Assembly (NCBI GenBank): GCA_025060395.1
Contig: JANXCC010000002.1
Coordinates: 166,234 to 230,233 of the forward strand
Direction of reading: 5' to 3'
Length of the DNA stretch: 64,000 nucleotides
Origin: Candidatus Bipolaricaulota bacterium
GTDB lineage: Bacteria; Bipolaricaulota; Bipolaricaulia; RBG-16-55-9; DRXL01
The notes beneath the pieces were generated by a model, which ran no database searches, was not told where the DNA came from, and worked only from the letters and a program-made list of their open reading frames with translations. The number at the start of each line of letters is the position of its first letter. The first letter of the stretch is position 1. This document shows positions 33,358 through 42,733 of the stretch, piece by piece. The position numbers were made by a program, and so were the translations under genes.

Positions 33358-33705
33358 ATGAAGCGTGAAGAGTTTGAGCAGCTCGTCTGGGAGGCGGTTG
33401 ACAGCCTGCCTCACTTCTTCAAGGAGCGGCTGCAGAACGTCATGATCGTCATCCAAGATGAACCCGCTCCTCCCGATGAGACCTTGCTTGGGCTCTATGA
33501 AGGGGTGCCCTTGCCCGAGCGCTCCGTCTTCTCTGATCAGATCAAGCCCGATATTATCTATATCTTCCAGAAGAACATCGAAACCCTTGCCCAAGGCAAC
33601 CCCAATGAGATCCGGCGTCAGGTACGTATCACCGTCATGCACGAGATTGGACACTACTTCGGCCTCGACGAAGCCCGCTTAGCAGCCTTGGAAGACGAAT
33701 CCTAG
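33358..33705 (+). CDS. minimal metallopeptidase, zincin-1 family
   Basis: 115 residues. The zinc site 'TVMHEIGHYFGLDEARL' (HExGHxxGLD) lies near the C-terminus, as in the PF06262-type family of about 110-130 residues ('IQDEPAPPDETLLGLYEG', 'PDIIYIFQKNIE'). It is cytoplasmic, with no known substrate. Its 3' end overlaps the convergent PIG-L gene by 71 nt, a long overlap for two real genes; both frames are supported by family motifs. Confidence 0.88.
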   Translation: MKREEFEQLVWEAVDSLPHFFKERLQNVMIVIQDEPAPPDETLLGLYEGVPLPERSVFSDQIKPDIIYIFQKNIETLAQGNPNEIRRQVRITVMHEIGHYFGLDEARLAALEDES

Positions 33706-34510
33706 ACCCCCTGGAGACGGACGATGGTGAAAGATCGAAGAGCTCATTGCGTCGGGCATAGCTGAAGAGATGATCTTCAATGTAGTGCATCTGGGAGCGA
33801 TAGCAGGAGATCGCCTGGCACTTGCGTTGGAGTTGTTCGGTACGCAGTTCATGAGTGATCCACTCTCCGTGTTGGAGGGAGCGGGGGGGGAGCAAGGGCT
33901 TATCGGGGCACTTCCCTACAGGGAATGGCCACGTCCCATAGTGAATGAGATAGTGGCGCAGCTGCGGGCGTAAACCGCTCTCGTGCACCGCGGCGCGCGT
34001 GAAGAGATAGACCGCATGATGATCGCTATGGCGATCCCGTGGATGCGGCAGATAGATCACGGCAGGATGTTCTGTTGTCAAGATCTCGGTGAGATCAGCG
34101 AGCAAGGATTCATATGTATAAGGAGCTCCTGGTCGATAGGCCCACTCATAGGGGACTGCGTGCGCTTTCGTGTAGCGCGAGATGTGAGGCTGAGATCTCT
34201 CAGCCCAAAGATGCGCTAAACTGCGATCGGGATACCCTAAGGCGATGATGCGCTTCTCATGCACACCGAGGAGCTGTAAGGCTTGAAGGGATTCGCGATA
34301 GCGCCGCTCCCCTAAGCGCAAGAAGTGCTTGGGAGGCAGGAGCAAGCCACGGCGCTGCCCGTCCCCACACGTCACGAGGATCACTTTGACACTATGCCCC
34401 TTGCGCAAGTGTTCTTGGATCACCCCCCCGCTAGCTAACACTTCGTCATCGGGATGTGGGGCGATCACAAGCACGCGCGGAGCCCTCTTCTTATTATGCG
34501 ACCGCGACAT
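33635..34510 (-). CDS. PIG-L/LmbE family deacetylase
   Basis: 291 residues. Zinc motif 'VIAPHPDDEVLASGGVIQEH' (PHPDDE) and the second His motif 'PHPRDRHSDHHAVYLF' identify the family, which removes acetyl groups from GlcNAc-type sugars or their conjugates. The C-terminal 20 residues are basic and encoded opposite the zincin gene, so they may be an extension. The start lies inside the end of lon (17-nt overlap), so it follows lon in one transcript. Confidence 0.9.
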   Translation of the reverse strand: MSRSHNKKRAPRVLVIAPHPDDEVLASGGVIQEHLRKGHSVKVILVTCGDGQRRGLLLPPKHFLRLGERRYRESLQALQLLGVHEKRIIALGYPDRSLAHLWAERSQPHISRYTKAHAVPYEWAYRPGAPYTYESLLADLTEILTTEHPAVIYLPHPRDRHSDHHAVYLFTRAAVHESGLRPQLRHYLIHYGTWPFPVGKCPDKPLLPPRSLQHGEWITHELRTEQLQRKCQAISCYRSQMHYIEDHLFSYARRNELFDLSPSSVSRGSRIRLPRLLSGLRRGRSSVQSRA

Positions 34511-36857
34511 GGCGTGGCACAGCGATCTCTAAGACCTGAGAGATCTCTTCCACGAACTCAAAGCGCAGCGCTTCCTTGACGTTCTGGGGGAGTTCTTCTA
34601 AATCCTTCTCGTTGCGCTTGGGCAGGATCACCGTCTTGATGCCGGCGCGATGCGCAGCAAGCACTTTCTCGCGAATCCCTCCCACAGGCAAGACCTTGCC
34701 GCGCAGCGTGATCTCACCGGTCATAGCCAGATCAGGTTGGACCGGCGTGTCGGTTAGCAGTGACGCTAGTGCCGTCACAATTGTCACACCGGCTGAGGGC
34801 CCGTCTTTGGGGATCGCGCCCTCCGGCACGTGAATGTGGATGTCATGGGTGGCAAAGAAATCTGGATCTATCCCGAACTGCTCAGCATTGGCGCGAATGT
34901 AACTGAGCGCGGCTTGAGCGGACTCGCGCATCACTTCCCCAAGCTGCCCCGTGAGCTTCAGCTCGCCCTTGCCCTTCATCTTTGTCGCTTCAATGAAGAC
35001 GATATCGCCCCCAACTTGAGTGACGACCAGGCCGATGGCGACCCCGGACTTCGTCAAGCGCTCGGCAACTTCCGAGAAATACCGCGGCGGTCCAAGGAGC
35101 TTGGGTAGATCCTCCGGCTGAATGAAGCGCCTGGAGCGATCTCTCTTCTCCGCCACCTGAACGGCAATCTTGCGGCAGACCGCACCGATCTCGCGCTCGA
35201 GGTTCCTCACCCCGGCTTCGTGGGTATAGTCTCGGATGATCTGTCGCAGCGCGCTCTCGCTGAACTCGACTTGGTTGGCTCTCAGCCCATGCGCCTTGAT
35301 CTGCTTGGGGATGAGATATCTCCGAGCGATTTGCACTTTTTCGTCTTCGGAATAGCCGGGGAGTTCGAGCACTTCCATGCGGTCGAGCAGCGGCGCGGGA
35401 ATCGTATATAAGACGTTTGCCGTGGTGATGAAGAGCACCTTAGAGAGATCAAACGGCACATCGAGATAGTGATCGGTGAAATTGCTGTTTTGTTCTGGAT
35501 CGAGGACTTCGAGCAAAGCTGACGCAGGATCGCCACGGAAGTCGCTGCTCATCTTGTCGACTTCATCGAGCATGAAGACAGGGTTCTTTGAGCCAGCACG
35601 ACGTAGCCCTTGAATAATCCGTCCAGGCAGAGCGCCGACGTAGGTACGGCGATGCCCGCGAATTTCTGCTTCATCGCGCACACCTCCCAACGAGATGCGC
35701 ACGAACTTTCTCCCCAATGCTCGGGCAATCGAGCGCCCCAGCGATGTCTTCCCTACTCCCGGAGGCCCCACCAAGCACAATATCGGGCCCTTCATGTCTT
35801 TTTTGAGCTTCAGCACCGCGAGGTACTCGAGGACGCGCTCCTTCACTTTCTCTAAGTCATAGTGATCTTCATCGAGGATCTGGCGCGCCCGCGCGATGTC
35901 TAATGTGTCTTTGGTAGTCTTAGACCACGGCAACGCGATCAGCCAATCTAAGTAGGTGCGCGAGACCGTATACTCCGCGGAGCTTGGGTGCATCTGCGCT
36001 AGGCGTTCCAGCTCACGCATAGCCTCTTTCTCGACGTCTTTGGGCATCTTGGCTTGCTTGATCTTACGCCGCAGTTCTTCGATCTCCGGGCCCTCCTCTT
36101 CGCCCAGCTCCTTCTTGATCGCTTCGAGCTGCTCCCGCAGGATGCGCTCTCGCGTGGACCGCCCGATCTCCTCTTGCACCCGAGTGTGGATGCGCGAACC
36201 GACTTCTAGGATCTCGTTCTCCTCCTCGAGGAGTCTTAAGACAAGAGTTAGGCGCTCCTTGACGTTGAGCGTCTCGAGGACTTGTTGTTTCGCTTCGGTT
36301 TCGATATCGAGATTGGCTGTGATGAAGTCTGCTAATTGTCCTGGATCGGTCAAACTCGCGGCCATAGTGTGGATCTCGGGTTGGGGGTTGGGCAGGAGCG
36401 AGAGCATCTTGTGGAAGAGCGCCATGACTTGCTTGCTCAGCGCCTCGGTCTCGATATCTTTTTCGACAATCGACTCCAAAAGCCGGATCTTTGCTATCAA
36501 GTACGGGGTCTCATGGGTAAACGTCTCCACGGCAAAGCGCTGCAACCCTTGTACCCACAACAGAAGGGCATTGTTAGGGGTCTTGGTCACGCGAGCGATC
36601 CGGCAGATCGTCCCTACTTGATAGACATCACGAGGAGTGGGATGCTCGATATTGGGATCGCGCTGGGTGAGGACCCCGATGATCTTGGTGCCCGAGAGCG
36701 CGTCTTCAACTAGTTTGACAGAGCTTTCGCGCCCCACTGCAAGGGGCAAGACAGAGTTAGGGAATACCACGGTATTTTTTAAAGGCAAAATTGCGATGAT
36801 CTCTGGAAAATCGGTCTTCTGAGGCTCTGTCAACTCAAATCCCGCTGGGGTCATCAT
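34494..36857 (-). CDS. lon: ATP-dependent protease Lon
   Basis: 787 residues, the standard length. N-terminal substrate domain ('[20 protein letters not shown]'), AAA+ module with Walker A '[19 protein letters not shown]' and sensor '[15 protein letters not shown]', and the Ser-Lys protease domain with '[20 protein letters not shown]' (catalytic Ser) and '[18 protein letters not shown]' (catalytic Lys). It degrades misfolded and regulatory proteins. TAAAAT ends 12 nt before the ATG, so the leader is at most a few nucleotides. Confidence 0.98.
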   Translation of the reverse strand: MMTPAGFELTEPQKTDFPEIIAILPLKNTVVFPNSVLPLAVGRESSVKLVEDALSGTKIIGVLTQRDPNIEHPTPRDVYQVGTICRIARVTKTPNNALLLWVQGLQRFAVETFTHETPYLIAKIRLLESIVEKDIETEALSKQVMALFHKMLSLLPNPQPEIHTMAASLTDPGQLADFITANLDIETEAKQQVLETLNVKERLTLVLRLLEEENEILEVGSRIHTRVQEEIGRSTRERILREQLEAIKKELGEEEGPEIEELRRKIKQAKMPKDVEKEAMRELERLAQMHPSSAEYTVSRTYLDWLIALPWSKTTKDTLDIARARQILDEDHYDLEKVKERVLEYLAVLKLKKDMKGPILCLVGPPGVGKTSLGRSIARALGRKFVRISLGGVRDEAEIRGHRRTYVGALPGRIIQGLRRAGSKNPVFMLDEVDKMSSDFRGDPASALLEVLDPEQNSNFTDHYLDVPFDLSKVLFITTANVLYTIPAPLLDRMEVLELPGYSEDEKVQIARRYLIPKQIKAHGLRANQVEFSESALRQIIRDYTHEAGVRNLEREIGAVCRKIAVQVAEKRDRSRRFIQPEDLPKLLGPPRYFSEVAERLTKSGVAIGLVVTQVGGDIVFIEATKMKGKGELKLTGQLGEVMRESAQAALSYIRANAEQFGIDPDFFATHDIHIHVPEGAIPKDGPSAGVTIVTALASLLTDTPVQPDLAMTGEITLRGKVLPVGGIREKVLAAHRAGIKTVILPKRNEKDLEELPQNVKEALRFEFVEEISQVLEIAVPRHVAVA

Positions 36858-36869
36858 GATACCAGAGAA

Positions 36870-36898
36870 ATTTTACTTTCGCAGGCAGGGCCTGTCAA
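36870..36898 (-). promoter_or_regulatory. promoter of lon
   Basis: Minus strand TTGACA (36893-36898), 17 bp, TAAAAT (36870-36875). I saw no CIRCE or CtsR-like operator. Confidence 0.75.
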
Positions 36899-36906
36899 GG
36901 CATCTC

Positions 36907-36935
36907 TTGCTTCGGGTATTCCGTCACGGTATAAC
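36907..36935 (+). promoter_or_regulatory. promoter of the DUF599-like gene
   Basis: TTGCTT (36907-36912), 17 bp, TATAAC (36930-36935), divergent from the lon promoter with 8 bp between the two -35 boxes. Confidence 0.6.
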
Positions 36936-36938
36936 AGA

Positions 36939-37586
36939 GTGATCGCTATGCAGACCATCACCCCAGAGACAATAGTAGCTTTGCTGACGTTCTTTGTGTG
37001 TTTCTACGGATATCATTTTGTCTATTTTTATCTATCGCGTCGGCACACCCATGCCACGCGCAAAGGTCGGATGCGCCAGGCCATCGCCGGCGCTTTGGTG
37101 CAAGCCCTCCACGAGGGCGACCACTTGCTCGTTGTGCATCAGTTGCGCAACATCATCATGGCGGTAACGTTTTTGGCCTCGGCGAGCGTGCTCTTGTTGA
37201 GCTTTATTATCAGTTTTAGCGGCGTTTGGGAGACGATCATCGAGCTGCCGCAGCTCTCCCGTCGTGGACTGCGCCCCTATGATTATCCCGTCTGGACTAT
37301 TATCTTGACGCTAGCCGTCTCATTCTTCAGCTTCCTGACGGCGTTGAGATACTTCAATCTCCTATCGATGTTGATCAGTGCTCCTCCAGAGGCGCTTCGT
37401 CAGATGGAGGGCACCGAGCCCACCCAATATCTCACTGATCTGTTCATGCGCGGCAGTGATGCTTACACCTTGGGGCGCCGAGGGTTCATTTATAGTGTGG
37501 TCGCGGCGCTCTGGTTTCTCCATGTCTGGGTCTTTGTTGGGGTCACTCTCGTGGTGACGGCGTGGGTGGCGGTGTTCGACCGCTAG
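36939..37586 (+). CDS. DUF599-like four-helix membrane protein
   Basis: 215 residues from GTG 36939, or 212 from ATG 36948, which better fits the position of the -10 box. Four membrane segments at about 8-28, 72-95, 120-142 and 185-210. 'LVVHQLRNIIMAVTFLASASVLLL', 'RYFNLLSMLI' and 'GRRGFIYSVVAALWF' resemble the DUF599 family found in proteobacteria and plants. Function unknown. Its end overlaps the convergent thiQ gene by 44 nt. Confidence 0.7.
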   Translation: MIAMQTITPETIVALLTFFVCFYGYHFVYFYLSRRHTHATRKGRMRQAIAGALVQALHEGDHLLVVHQLRNIIMAVTFLASASVLLLSFIISFSGVWETIIELPQLSRRGLRPYDYPVWTIILTLAVSFFSFLTALRYFNLLSMLISAPPEALRQMEGTEPTQYLTDLFMRGSDAYTLGRRGFIYSVVAALWFLHVWVFVGVTLVVTAWVAVFDR

Positions 37587-38619
37587 GCACAAGAAAGAGA
37601 TCAGACGCGGAAAAGCCCAACTGTACCTGATCGCCCTCGCGAAGATCCAGTACACCAGATTTGACCACGACCGTGATCCCGGCTGCGTGGACGTAGAGCC
37701 AGAGAGTATCGCCAGCAAACTCTATCCCTATGATCTTCCCTCTCAGGGTATTCTCGGCGGGTTGATTGAGGCGGATCTTTTCGGGGCGAATGAGGGCGGT
37801 GACCCATTGCCCAGGCTCGAGCTGAGTCCCACAGTGAGCTTGAAACATGCTCTCTCCGAGTGAGAGCGTGACTTTGTTTCCCTCGCGCCGCACAACTCGC
37901 CCCGTTAAAAGATTGCCTCGCCCGATAAACCGCGCCACGAACTCTGTTGCTGGAAGGCTATAGACCTCGAAGGGCGTCCCAATCTGTTCGATATGAGCGG
38001 CGCTCATGACCGCGATCCTGTCAGCAACGGCAAGGGCTTCTTCTTGATCGTGAGTGACGTAGAGCGTTGTGATCTTGAGGGCTCTCTGGATCTTTTTGAT
38101 CTCAAGACGCAGGCGCTCGCGCAGCTTAGCATCCAGGGCGCTCAAGGGCTCATCGAGCAACAAGACCTTGGGATGAGGCGCCAAAGCACGGGCCAACGCG
38201 ACTCTTTGCTGCTGCCCCGCTGAGAGCTCCGAAGGCATTCGGCGTTCTAACCCCGTTAACCCTACAAGCTCCAACAACTCGTGCACCCGGTCCTCTACCT
38301 TCACAGAAGATCTTGTAAACTTTAGCCCATAGGCGACGTTCTCAAAGACGGTCATGTGAGGAAAGAGCGCGTAGTGCTGGAAGACTAGTCCAACCCCGCG
38401 CCGCTCCGGTGGCACCTTAAGCACGCTCCGACCATCGAAGAGAATATCCCCAAAGTCCGGAGCCTCAAAACCCGCGACCAATCTCAAAAGGGTCGTCTTG
38501 CCGCAACCGCTAGGACCCACGAGGGCAACGAGTTCCCCATCGCTCACTTCTAGAGAGATATTCTCCAAGGCGAGCGTCGCTCCAAAACGCTTCGTAATAT
38601 TTCTGAGCGCGATGCGCAT
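37543..38619 (-). CDS. thiQ: ABC transporter ATP-binding protein, thiamine importer
   Basis: 358 residues. Walker A 'LVGPSGCGKTTLLRLVAGF', signature 'ELSAGQQQRVALARAL', Walker B 'VLLLDEPLSALDAKLRE', and a C-terminal TOBE-like regulatory domain from about residue 245, as in PotA/FbpC. E. coli ThiQ lacks that domain. Assignment to thiamine rests on the TPP riboswitch and thiB in the same operon. The last 10 residues are Pro/Thr-rich ('GRTPPPTPSPRE') and are encoded opposite the DUF599-like gene. Confidence 0.88.
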   Translation of the reverse strand: MRIALRNITKRFGATLALENISLEVSDGELVALVGPSGCGKTTLLRLVAGFEAPDFGDILFDGRSVLKVPPERRGVGLVFQHYALFPHMTVFENVAYGLKFTRSSVKVEDRVHELLELVGLTGLERRMPSELSAGQQQRVALARALAPHPKVLLLDEPLSALDAKLRERLRLEIKKIQRALKITTLYVTHDQEEALAVADRIAVMSAAHIEQIGTPFEVYSLPATEFVARFIGRGNLLTGRVVRREGNKVTLSLGESMFQAHCGTQLEPGQWVTALIRPEKIRLNQPAENTLRGKIIGIEFAGDTLWLYVHAAGITVVVKSGVLDLREGDQVQLGFSASDLFLVPSGRTPPPTPSPRE

Positions 38620-38628
38620 TGGCTTATA

Positions 38629-40392
38629 TTATAATTTTAGAGCCTTCTCGCCTAAACGCTCTAGGACGAGGAACGCGAGAGCCGAGACGACGATCATCAC
38701 GACGCTCATAGCACTGGGAGCTCCAAGAGAATGCTGGCTCAAAAAGCGATAGACCGCTACGGGCATCGTGTTCAATCCTGGTCGGGCGAGCATCAACGTT
38801 GCGCTCATCTCGCCTAAGCTGAGAGCAAACGCGAAGATCGATCCTGCGATCAGTCCCGTTGCCACCAAAGGCAGCTCGATCTCACGCAGCGCTCGCCAGC
38901 GGGACGCTCCCAGACTGCGAGCCATCTCCACGAGCCTTTGGTCGAGGTTCTCCAAGATCGGCACAAGCGCTCGCACGACAAACGGAAAGATAATGACAGA
39001 ATGCGCGATGATCACGGCCGTCGCTGTGCCCACTAATCGCATCGGCGGCGCGTTGAACGCCCGTAGGAGCGCAAATGCTACCACAATAGACGACGTTGCC
39101 AGGGGAGCCATCAGGAGCGTATCGAAGAGCCTTCGGCCGGCCCAGCGCAGCCGCGCGATGACATACGCTAAGATCAGCCCTAGAGGCACGGCTATAGCCG
39201 TTGCTCCAAGTCCAAAGCTTACGCTGTTCAGAATAGCCTGCATCGGGGAGTCTCCCAAGAGCGCTTCATAGTTGGGGGTAAAGATATACGCATACCATCG
39301 GAGAGTCCAGCGTCCGCCCGTTGGTGTATCCTCCCAGAACGAGTCGGCAATGATCGCAAGTATCGGACCGATGAAGACTAATACGCTGCCAAGCACATAA
39401 AACCAAAGCAAGAGCTTGGTTGGACGGAGGAAATCTTTTATTCCGGCAAAGAGGGGCAAGGTGGGGCGTGGGCGCAGGTGCTCTGTCTGACGAGCAAAGC
39501 TCCCTTGCAAACGCAGATAGATATACGTCATGCCTAGCGAGAGCGTGAGCCCAATGAGCGCCAACGCTGCGCCGATCTTATAGTTCAGAAATTGAGGGTC
39601 GAGCCGCGTGACGACCCTTGTATAGATCTCGACCTCGATGGTCGAGAACCGTCCTCCGCCCACGGACAAAACGATGGGGAAGCTGAGAAAGCAAAAGATA
39701 AAGACGAGCGCTGCGCCGCTGAGCAGCCCCGGCAGGATCATGGGGAGCGTAACGTCCTTAAAGACATAGAAACGTGAGGCTCCCAAGGCCCGGGCGCTCT
39801 CTTCGTAGCGCGGGTCGAGTCGCTCCCAAGCTGCGTGCACCGTGCGCGTGATAATCGGCGCGTTATAAAACGCATGTGCCAGCACGATCCCCGCCAGAGA
39901 GTACATGATGGGTAACGGGGGTTCACTCAACCCTAGCAGATGCATCAAGAACTGATTGAGATAGCCGTTGCGCCCAAAGAGCAAGGCAAATCCTAACGCG
40001 ACTGTGATCGCCGGAAGCACAAAGGGCACGATAGTCAAAGAACGCACGACTCTCTTCAGGGGGAACTCATAATGCGTCAAGATATACGCCAAGGGCAGTC
40101 CTAAAGCGATGCTCGCCAACGTGCTCAGGAACGCCTGCCAGAGCGTGAAGAGGATCACGTATTGGAAGTAATCATCCGTGAGAATTTTTCGGATGAACTC
40201 GAGAGAGAAGGAGCCATCTTGAGTGAGACCCTCGCCGAGCAAGTTGGCGAGAGGAGCGTAGAAGAAGACTATTAAGAAGAGCAGAGGGAGGAGGAGCACG
40301 AGGCCCTCACCCTGGACCCCTCTCCCGTGGGTAGGCCACGGGAGAGGGGAGTTGTAGGCGAGGGGAGGACCTTTTCTTCCCAAGAATCCCAT
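38629..40392 (-). CDS. thiP: ABC transporter permease, two-domain, thiamine importer
   Basis: 587 residues with two fused BPD-transport halves, each with about six membrane helices and an EAA loop ('YEESARALGASRFYVFKDV' and 'LVEMARSLGASRWRALREI'). This is the ThiP/FbpB layout. The N-terminal 30 residues before 'LVLLLPLLFLIVFFYAPL' are Pro/Gly-rich and encoded by palindrome copy R3, unlike any normal permease N-terminus. A GTG directly before the first helix could be the ancestral start. The ATG is 2 nt after the thiB stop. Confidence 0.88.
   Translation of the reverse strand: MGFLGRKGPPLAYNSPLPWPTHGRGVQGEGLVLLLPLLFLIVFFYAPLANLLGEGLTQDGSFSLEFIRKILTDDYFQYVILFTLWQAFLSTLASIALGLPLAYILTHYEFPLKRVVRSLTIVPFVLPAITVALGFALLFGRNGYLNQFLMHLLGLSEPPLPIMYSLAGIVLAHAFYNAPIITRTVHAAWERLDPRYEESARALGASRFYVFKDVTLPMILPGLLSGAALVFIFCFLSFPIVLSVGGGRFSTIEVEIYTRVVTRLDPQFLNYKIGAALALIGLTLSLGMTYIYLRLQGSFARQTEHLRPRPTLPLFAGIKDFLRPTKLLLWFYVLGSVLVFIGPILAIIADSFWEDTPTGGRWTLRWYAYIFTPNYEALLGDSPMQAILNSVSFGLGATAIAVPLGLILAYVIARLRWAGRRLFDTLLMAPLATSSIVVAFALLRAFNAPPMRLVGTATAVIIAHSVIIFPFVVRALVPILENLDQRLVEMARSLGASRWRALREIELPLVATGLIAGSIFAFALSLGEMSATLMLARPGLNTMPVAVYRFLSQHSLGAPSAMSVVMIVVSALAFLVLERLGEKALKL
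40303..40367. repeat. GC-rich palindrome copy R3, inside the start of thiP
   Basis: A perfect 14-bp stem, CCCCTCTCCCGTGG - GTAGG - CCACGGGAGAGGGG, flanked by CCCTCACCCTGG and a G-rich right arm GGCGAGGGGAGG. It is the best-preserved member of the family. It is read through in frame as the N-terminus of thiP. Confidence 0.7.
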
Positions 40393-40394
40393 GC

Positions 40395-41432
40395 TTATCG
40401 TCCCGTGATGACGAGCCTAGCCCACTCGTCGAGCCAGCGGTCGTCGTTCTCCGCGACTAAGTTTAAGGGCAGCATCACTGGCCTAGGCGGGATGACAGCA
40501 CACGTCCGCCATTTCTCCGGAAGCTTTGCTTGAGAGTTCGCCGGGAACATTACTTCTGTATCGGGGAGCTTCTCTTGGACGTCGACCGAGAGTAAGAAGT
40601 CGAGAAACATGCGTGATAGCCTTGGGTTGTCCGTGCTCTTGACGATCCCCGCGCCGAAGATCGTGCGATAACCCTGATCGTTGAGGAGCAGGGGCTTATA
40701 GCGCGCGTTGAAGCACGCGTCTGTCGAGAAGCTGACGACCATCGGCGCTTCGCCCCGTGTAAAGAGCTTATAAGCGGCGCTCCAGCCGGGTTGGATCGTC
40801 AGGATAGAGGGCAGGAGCTTCCGCCAATACTCGAGATACCCAGGATCGCCATAGCTATAGATCGTCCAGAGAAGGAAAGCATGACCGACGCTCGAGGTCA
40901 AGGCGTTCTGCACGATGAGCTTTTTGGTGTACCGGGGCTGGGTCAAATCCTCGAACGTCTTGGGCAGCTCTTCGGGCTTGAGCTTTTCGCTGTCGTAGAC
41001 AAGGGTGATAAACCCATGCTCGTAAGGGATGAGTGTCATGTCCGGATCGATGAGCAGTTCTTTGGGGACGGTCTTGAGGTTGGGGATGTCACGTTCGCTT
41101 AAGGGGACGAGAAAGCCGAACTTCTTCAGCCGTGGCACGTCGTTGATCTCCCCCATGAAGATATCGGCGGGGGAGCTGCCGGAGATCAACTCGTTCACGA
41201 GTCGGGCGAGCATCTCGCGGCTGGGGCCTGTGGCGACGAATTCAACCTCGACGCCGGGGTTACGCTTCTCAAACTCAGTCTTAATAAACTTGGCCGGACC
41301 CCACGAGACAAAGCTCTCATAGACGTAGACGACGAGCTTGGAACCTTCGCCAACTTGAGCCGAAGAGAGAGAGACACCCCAGATCAACACCGATCCGATG
41401 AAGAGCACGACAAGCGCTGAACGACGCAGCAT
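40395..41432 (-). CDS. thiB: thiamine-type ABC transporter solute-binding protein
   Basis: 345 residues. Signal peptide 'LVVLFIGSVLIWGVSLSSA'. The mature part starts 'KLVVYVYESFVSWGPAKFIKTEFEKRNPG' (beginning diagnostic) and has 'LPKTFEDLTQPRYTKKLIVQ' and 'FMLDFLLSVDVQ'-like segments ('RMFLDFLLSVDVQEKLP') of the ThiB/TbpA group. SD AAGGAGGG precedes the start. A TPP riboswitch lies in the leader, so thiamine or a phosphate ester is the expected ligand. Confidence 0.92.
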   Translation of the reverse strand: MLRRSALVVLFIGSVLIWGVSLSSAQVGEGSKLVVYVYESFVSWGPAKFIKTEFEKRNPGVEVEFVATGPSREMLARLVNELISGSSPADIFMGEINDVPRLKKFGFLVPLSERDIPNLKTVPKELLIDPDMTLIPYEHGFITLVYDSEKLKPEELPKTFEDLTQPRYTKKLIVQNALTSSVGHAFLLWTIYSYGDPGYLEYWRKLLPSILTIQPGWSAAYKLFTRGEAPMVVSFSTDACFNARYKPLLLNDQGYRTIFGAGIVKSTDNPRLSRMFLDFLLSVDVQEKLPDTEVMFPANSQAKLPEKWRTCAVIPPRPVMLPLNLVAENDDRWLDEWARLVITGR

Positions 41433-41458
41433 GATGATCCCTCCTTCTGTTATGCGCT

Positions 41459-41476
41459 GATAGCTCTTGAGCTATC
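41459..41476 (-). other. hairpin between riboswitch and thiB
   Basis: GATAGCT, loop CAAG, AGCTATC: a perfect 7-bp stem about 25 nt before the SD. No U-run follows, so it is not an intrinsic terminator. It could be part of the expression platform. Confidence 0.35.
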
Positions 41477-41516
41477 GGCTTGATATGAGGAGAGATCTCG
41501 GGAAGAGCGCTGAAAG

Positions 41517-41604
41517 GTTCCCTACGCCGGTATTACCCGGATCAGGTTCCAAGGGTCGGTCTCGGACTAGAGACCCTCTCAGCCCGGTTCCCCGAGCTCC
41601 CCTA
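41517..41604 (-). promoter_or_regulatory. TPP riboswitch (THI element)
   Basis: Read on the minus strand it shows the universal THI-box parts in order: CGGGGAACCGGGCTGAGAGG (P2/J/P3 with CTGAGA), a variable P3 arm, ACCCTTGGAACCTGATCC, then GGGTAATACCGGCGTAGGGA. TPP binding should shut off thiB-thiP-thiQ. No terminator hairpin with U-run is seen after it, so control of translation is more likely than attenuation. Confidence 0.95.
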
Positions 41605-41616
41605 GCTATGAAAAAA

Positions 41617-41645
41617 GTTTAACAAGAGGGAAGAGAGGCTGTCAA
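41617..41645 (-). promoter_or_regulatory. promoter of the thi operon
   Basis: Minus strand TTGACA (41640-41645), 17 bp, TTAAAC (41617-41622). Transcription would start about 5 nt before the riboswitch. Confidence 0.65.
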
Positions 41646-41648
41646 GGG

Positions 41649-41678
41649 CTGACCCTCATCCCATGGGTATGCTATAAT
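41649..41678 (+). promoter_or_regulatory. promoter of mscS (leaderless)
   Basis: TATAAT (41673-41678), 8 nt before the ATG. The -35 is poor (CTGACC, 18 bp upstream). A CCCTCATCCC repeat fragment lies between the boxes. Confidence 0.55.
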
Positions 41679-41686
41679 AAAAAAAT

Positions 41687-42733
41687 ATGGAAGCGGTGAA
41701 TTCGTTTCGGGACTATCTTATCCCCCTGGCGATCTTGATCGGCTCGGTAGTCGTGGGGCTTGGGGTGCGACGCTATCTCTTCCACTATCTTCACGTCTGG
41801 GCGCAGCATACCCAGTGGGAGTTTGACAATATTATCATTCAGACACTGCGCGGGCCGTTTGTGCTGTGGGTCGTGGCGCTGGGCCTCTATCTTGCGCTGA
41901 AGTTATCCAAGCTCCCCGACGATCTTGTAACGTTCTTAGGCAAGGTACTCTTGGCGTTGGTAGTGCTGTCAATGACGCTAGTGATCGCTAACATCGTTAG
42001 CGCGCTCTTTCAGCGAGCGGTCGTGCGGGGCGAGGTCGAGGCCCCAGCCACCAGCCTGACTCGAACTTTTATCAAGATCGGCGTGATCATCGTTGGGATT
42101 TTGGTGCTCTTGTCGACCTGGGGGATTTCGATCGCACCCATTCTGACGGCCTTTGGGATTGGAGGGCTGGCCGTGGCGTTGGCCCTGCAAGACACGTTGA
42201 CCAATCTCTTTGCGGGGTTCAACGTCTCGATGGCGCGTCAGATACGCGTCGGTGACTATATCAAATTGGACACAGGGCAAGAGGGGTACGTCACCGACAT
42301 CAATTGGCGCACCACGAGCATCCGGGATTTCTCAAACAATCTCATCATCATCCCCAACGCCAAGCTCGCTCAGAGCATCATTACGAACTATCATATGCCC
42401 GAGAAACCCGTAATGGTTCGCGTCCCGGTGAGCGTCAGCTACAGCTCGGATCCAGAGCATGTCGAGCGCGTCCTGTTGGAGATTGGACATCAGGCGCTGG
42501 CGGAGATACCTCAAGTCGAGCCGAGCTTTGCACCAGTGGTGCGCCTTACGAACCTAGGAGAGTTTTCCCTTGAATTTCTCTTGATTATGCGGGTCAAGAC
42601 GTTTGACGATCAGTTTGTTGTCCAGCATGAGCTGCGCAAGAGGATTTTGAAGAGATTTCGCGAGGAGGGCATAGAGATCCCGTTCCCTGTGCGCACGGTC
42701 TACCTTAAAGATGAGAGGGGGGTAGCTCTTTGA
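41687..42733 (+). CDS. mscS: small-conductance mechanosensitive channel, MscS family
   Basis: 348 residues. Three to four N-terminal membrane helices, then the pore helix and beta domain: 'FGIGGLAVALALQDTLTNLFAGFNVSMARQIRVGDYI' (fragments 'GLAVALALQDTLTNLFAG' diagnostic), 'GYVTDINWRTTSIRDFSNNL', 'IPNAKLAQSIITNYHMPE', and the alpha/beta C-terminal cage ('GIEIPFPVRTVYL'). It releases solutes under osmotic down-shock. Its TGA overlaps the next start as TTGA. Confidence 0.95.
   Translation: MEAVNSFRDYLIPLAILIGSVVVGLGVRRYLFHYLHVWAQHTQWEFDNIIIQTLRGPFVLWVVALGLYLALKLSKLPDDLVTFLGKVLLALVVLSMTLVIANIVSALFQRAVVRGEVEAPATSLTRTFIKIGVIIVGILVLLSTWGISIAPILTAFGIGGLAVALALQDTLTNLFAGFNVSMARQIRVGDYIKLDTGQEGYVTDINWRTTSIRDFSNNLIIIPNAKLAQSIITNYHMPEKPVMVRVPVSVSYSSDPEHVERVLLEIGHQALAEIPQVEPSFAPVVRLTNLGEFSLEFLLIMRVKTFDDQFVVQHELRKRILKRFREEGIEIPFPVRTVYLKDERGVAL

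Noticed and set aside
37543-37590. Pro-rich ThiQ tail (GRTPPPTPSPRE) as another in-frame palindrome copy
   Set aside because: The nucleotide sequence is the antisense of the DUF599-like gene end and has no inverted repeat, unlike R2 and R3.
41459-41476. Intrinsic terminator of the TPP riboswitch
   Set aside because: A hairpin exists but no U-run follows, and the stem is A/T-rich.
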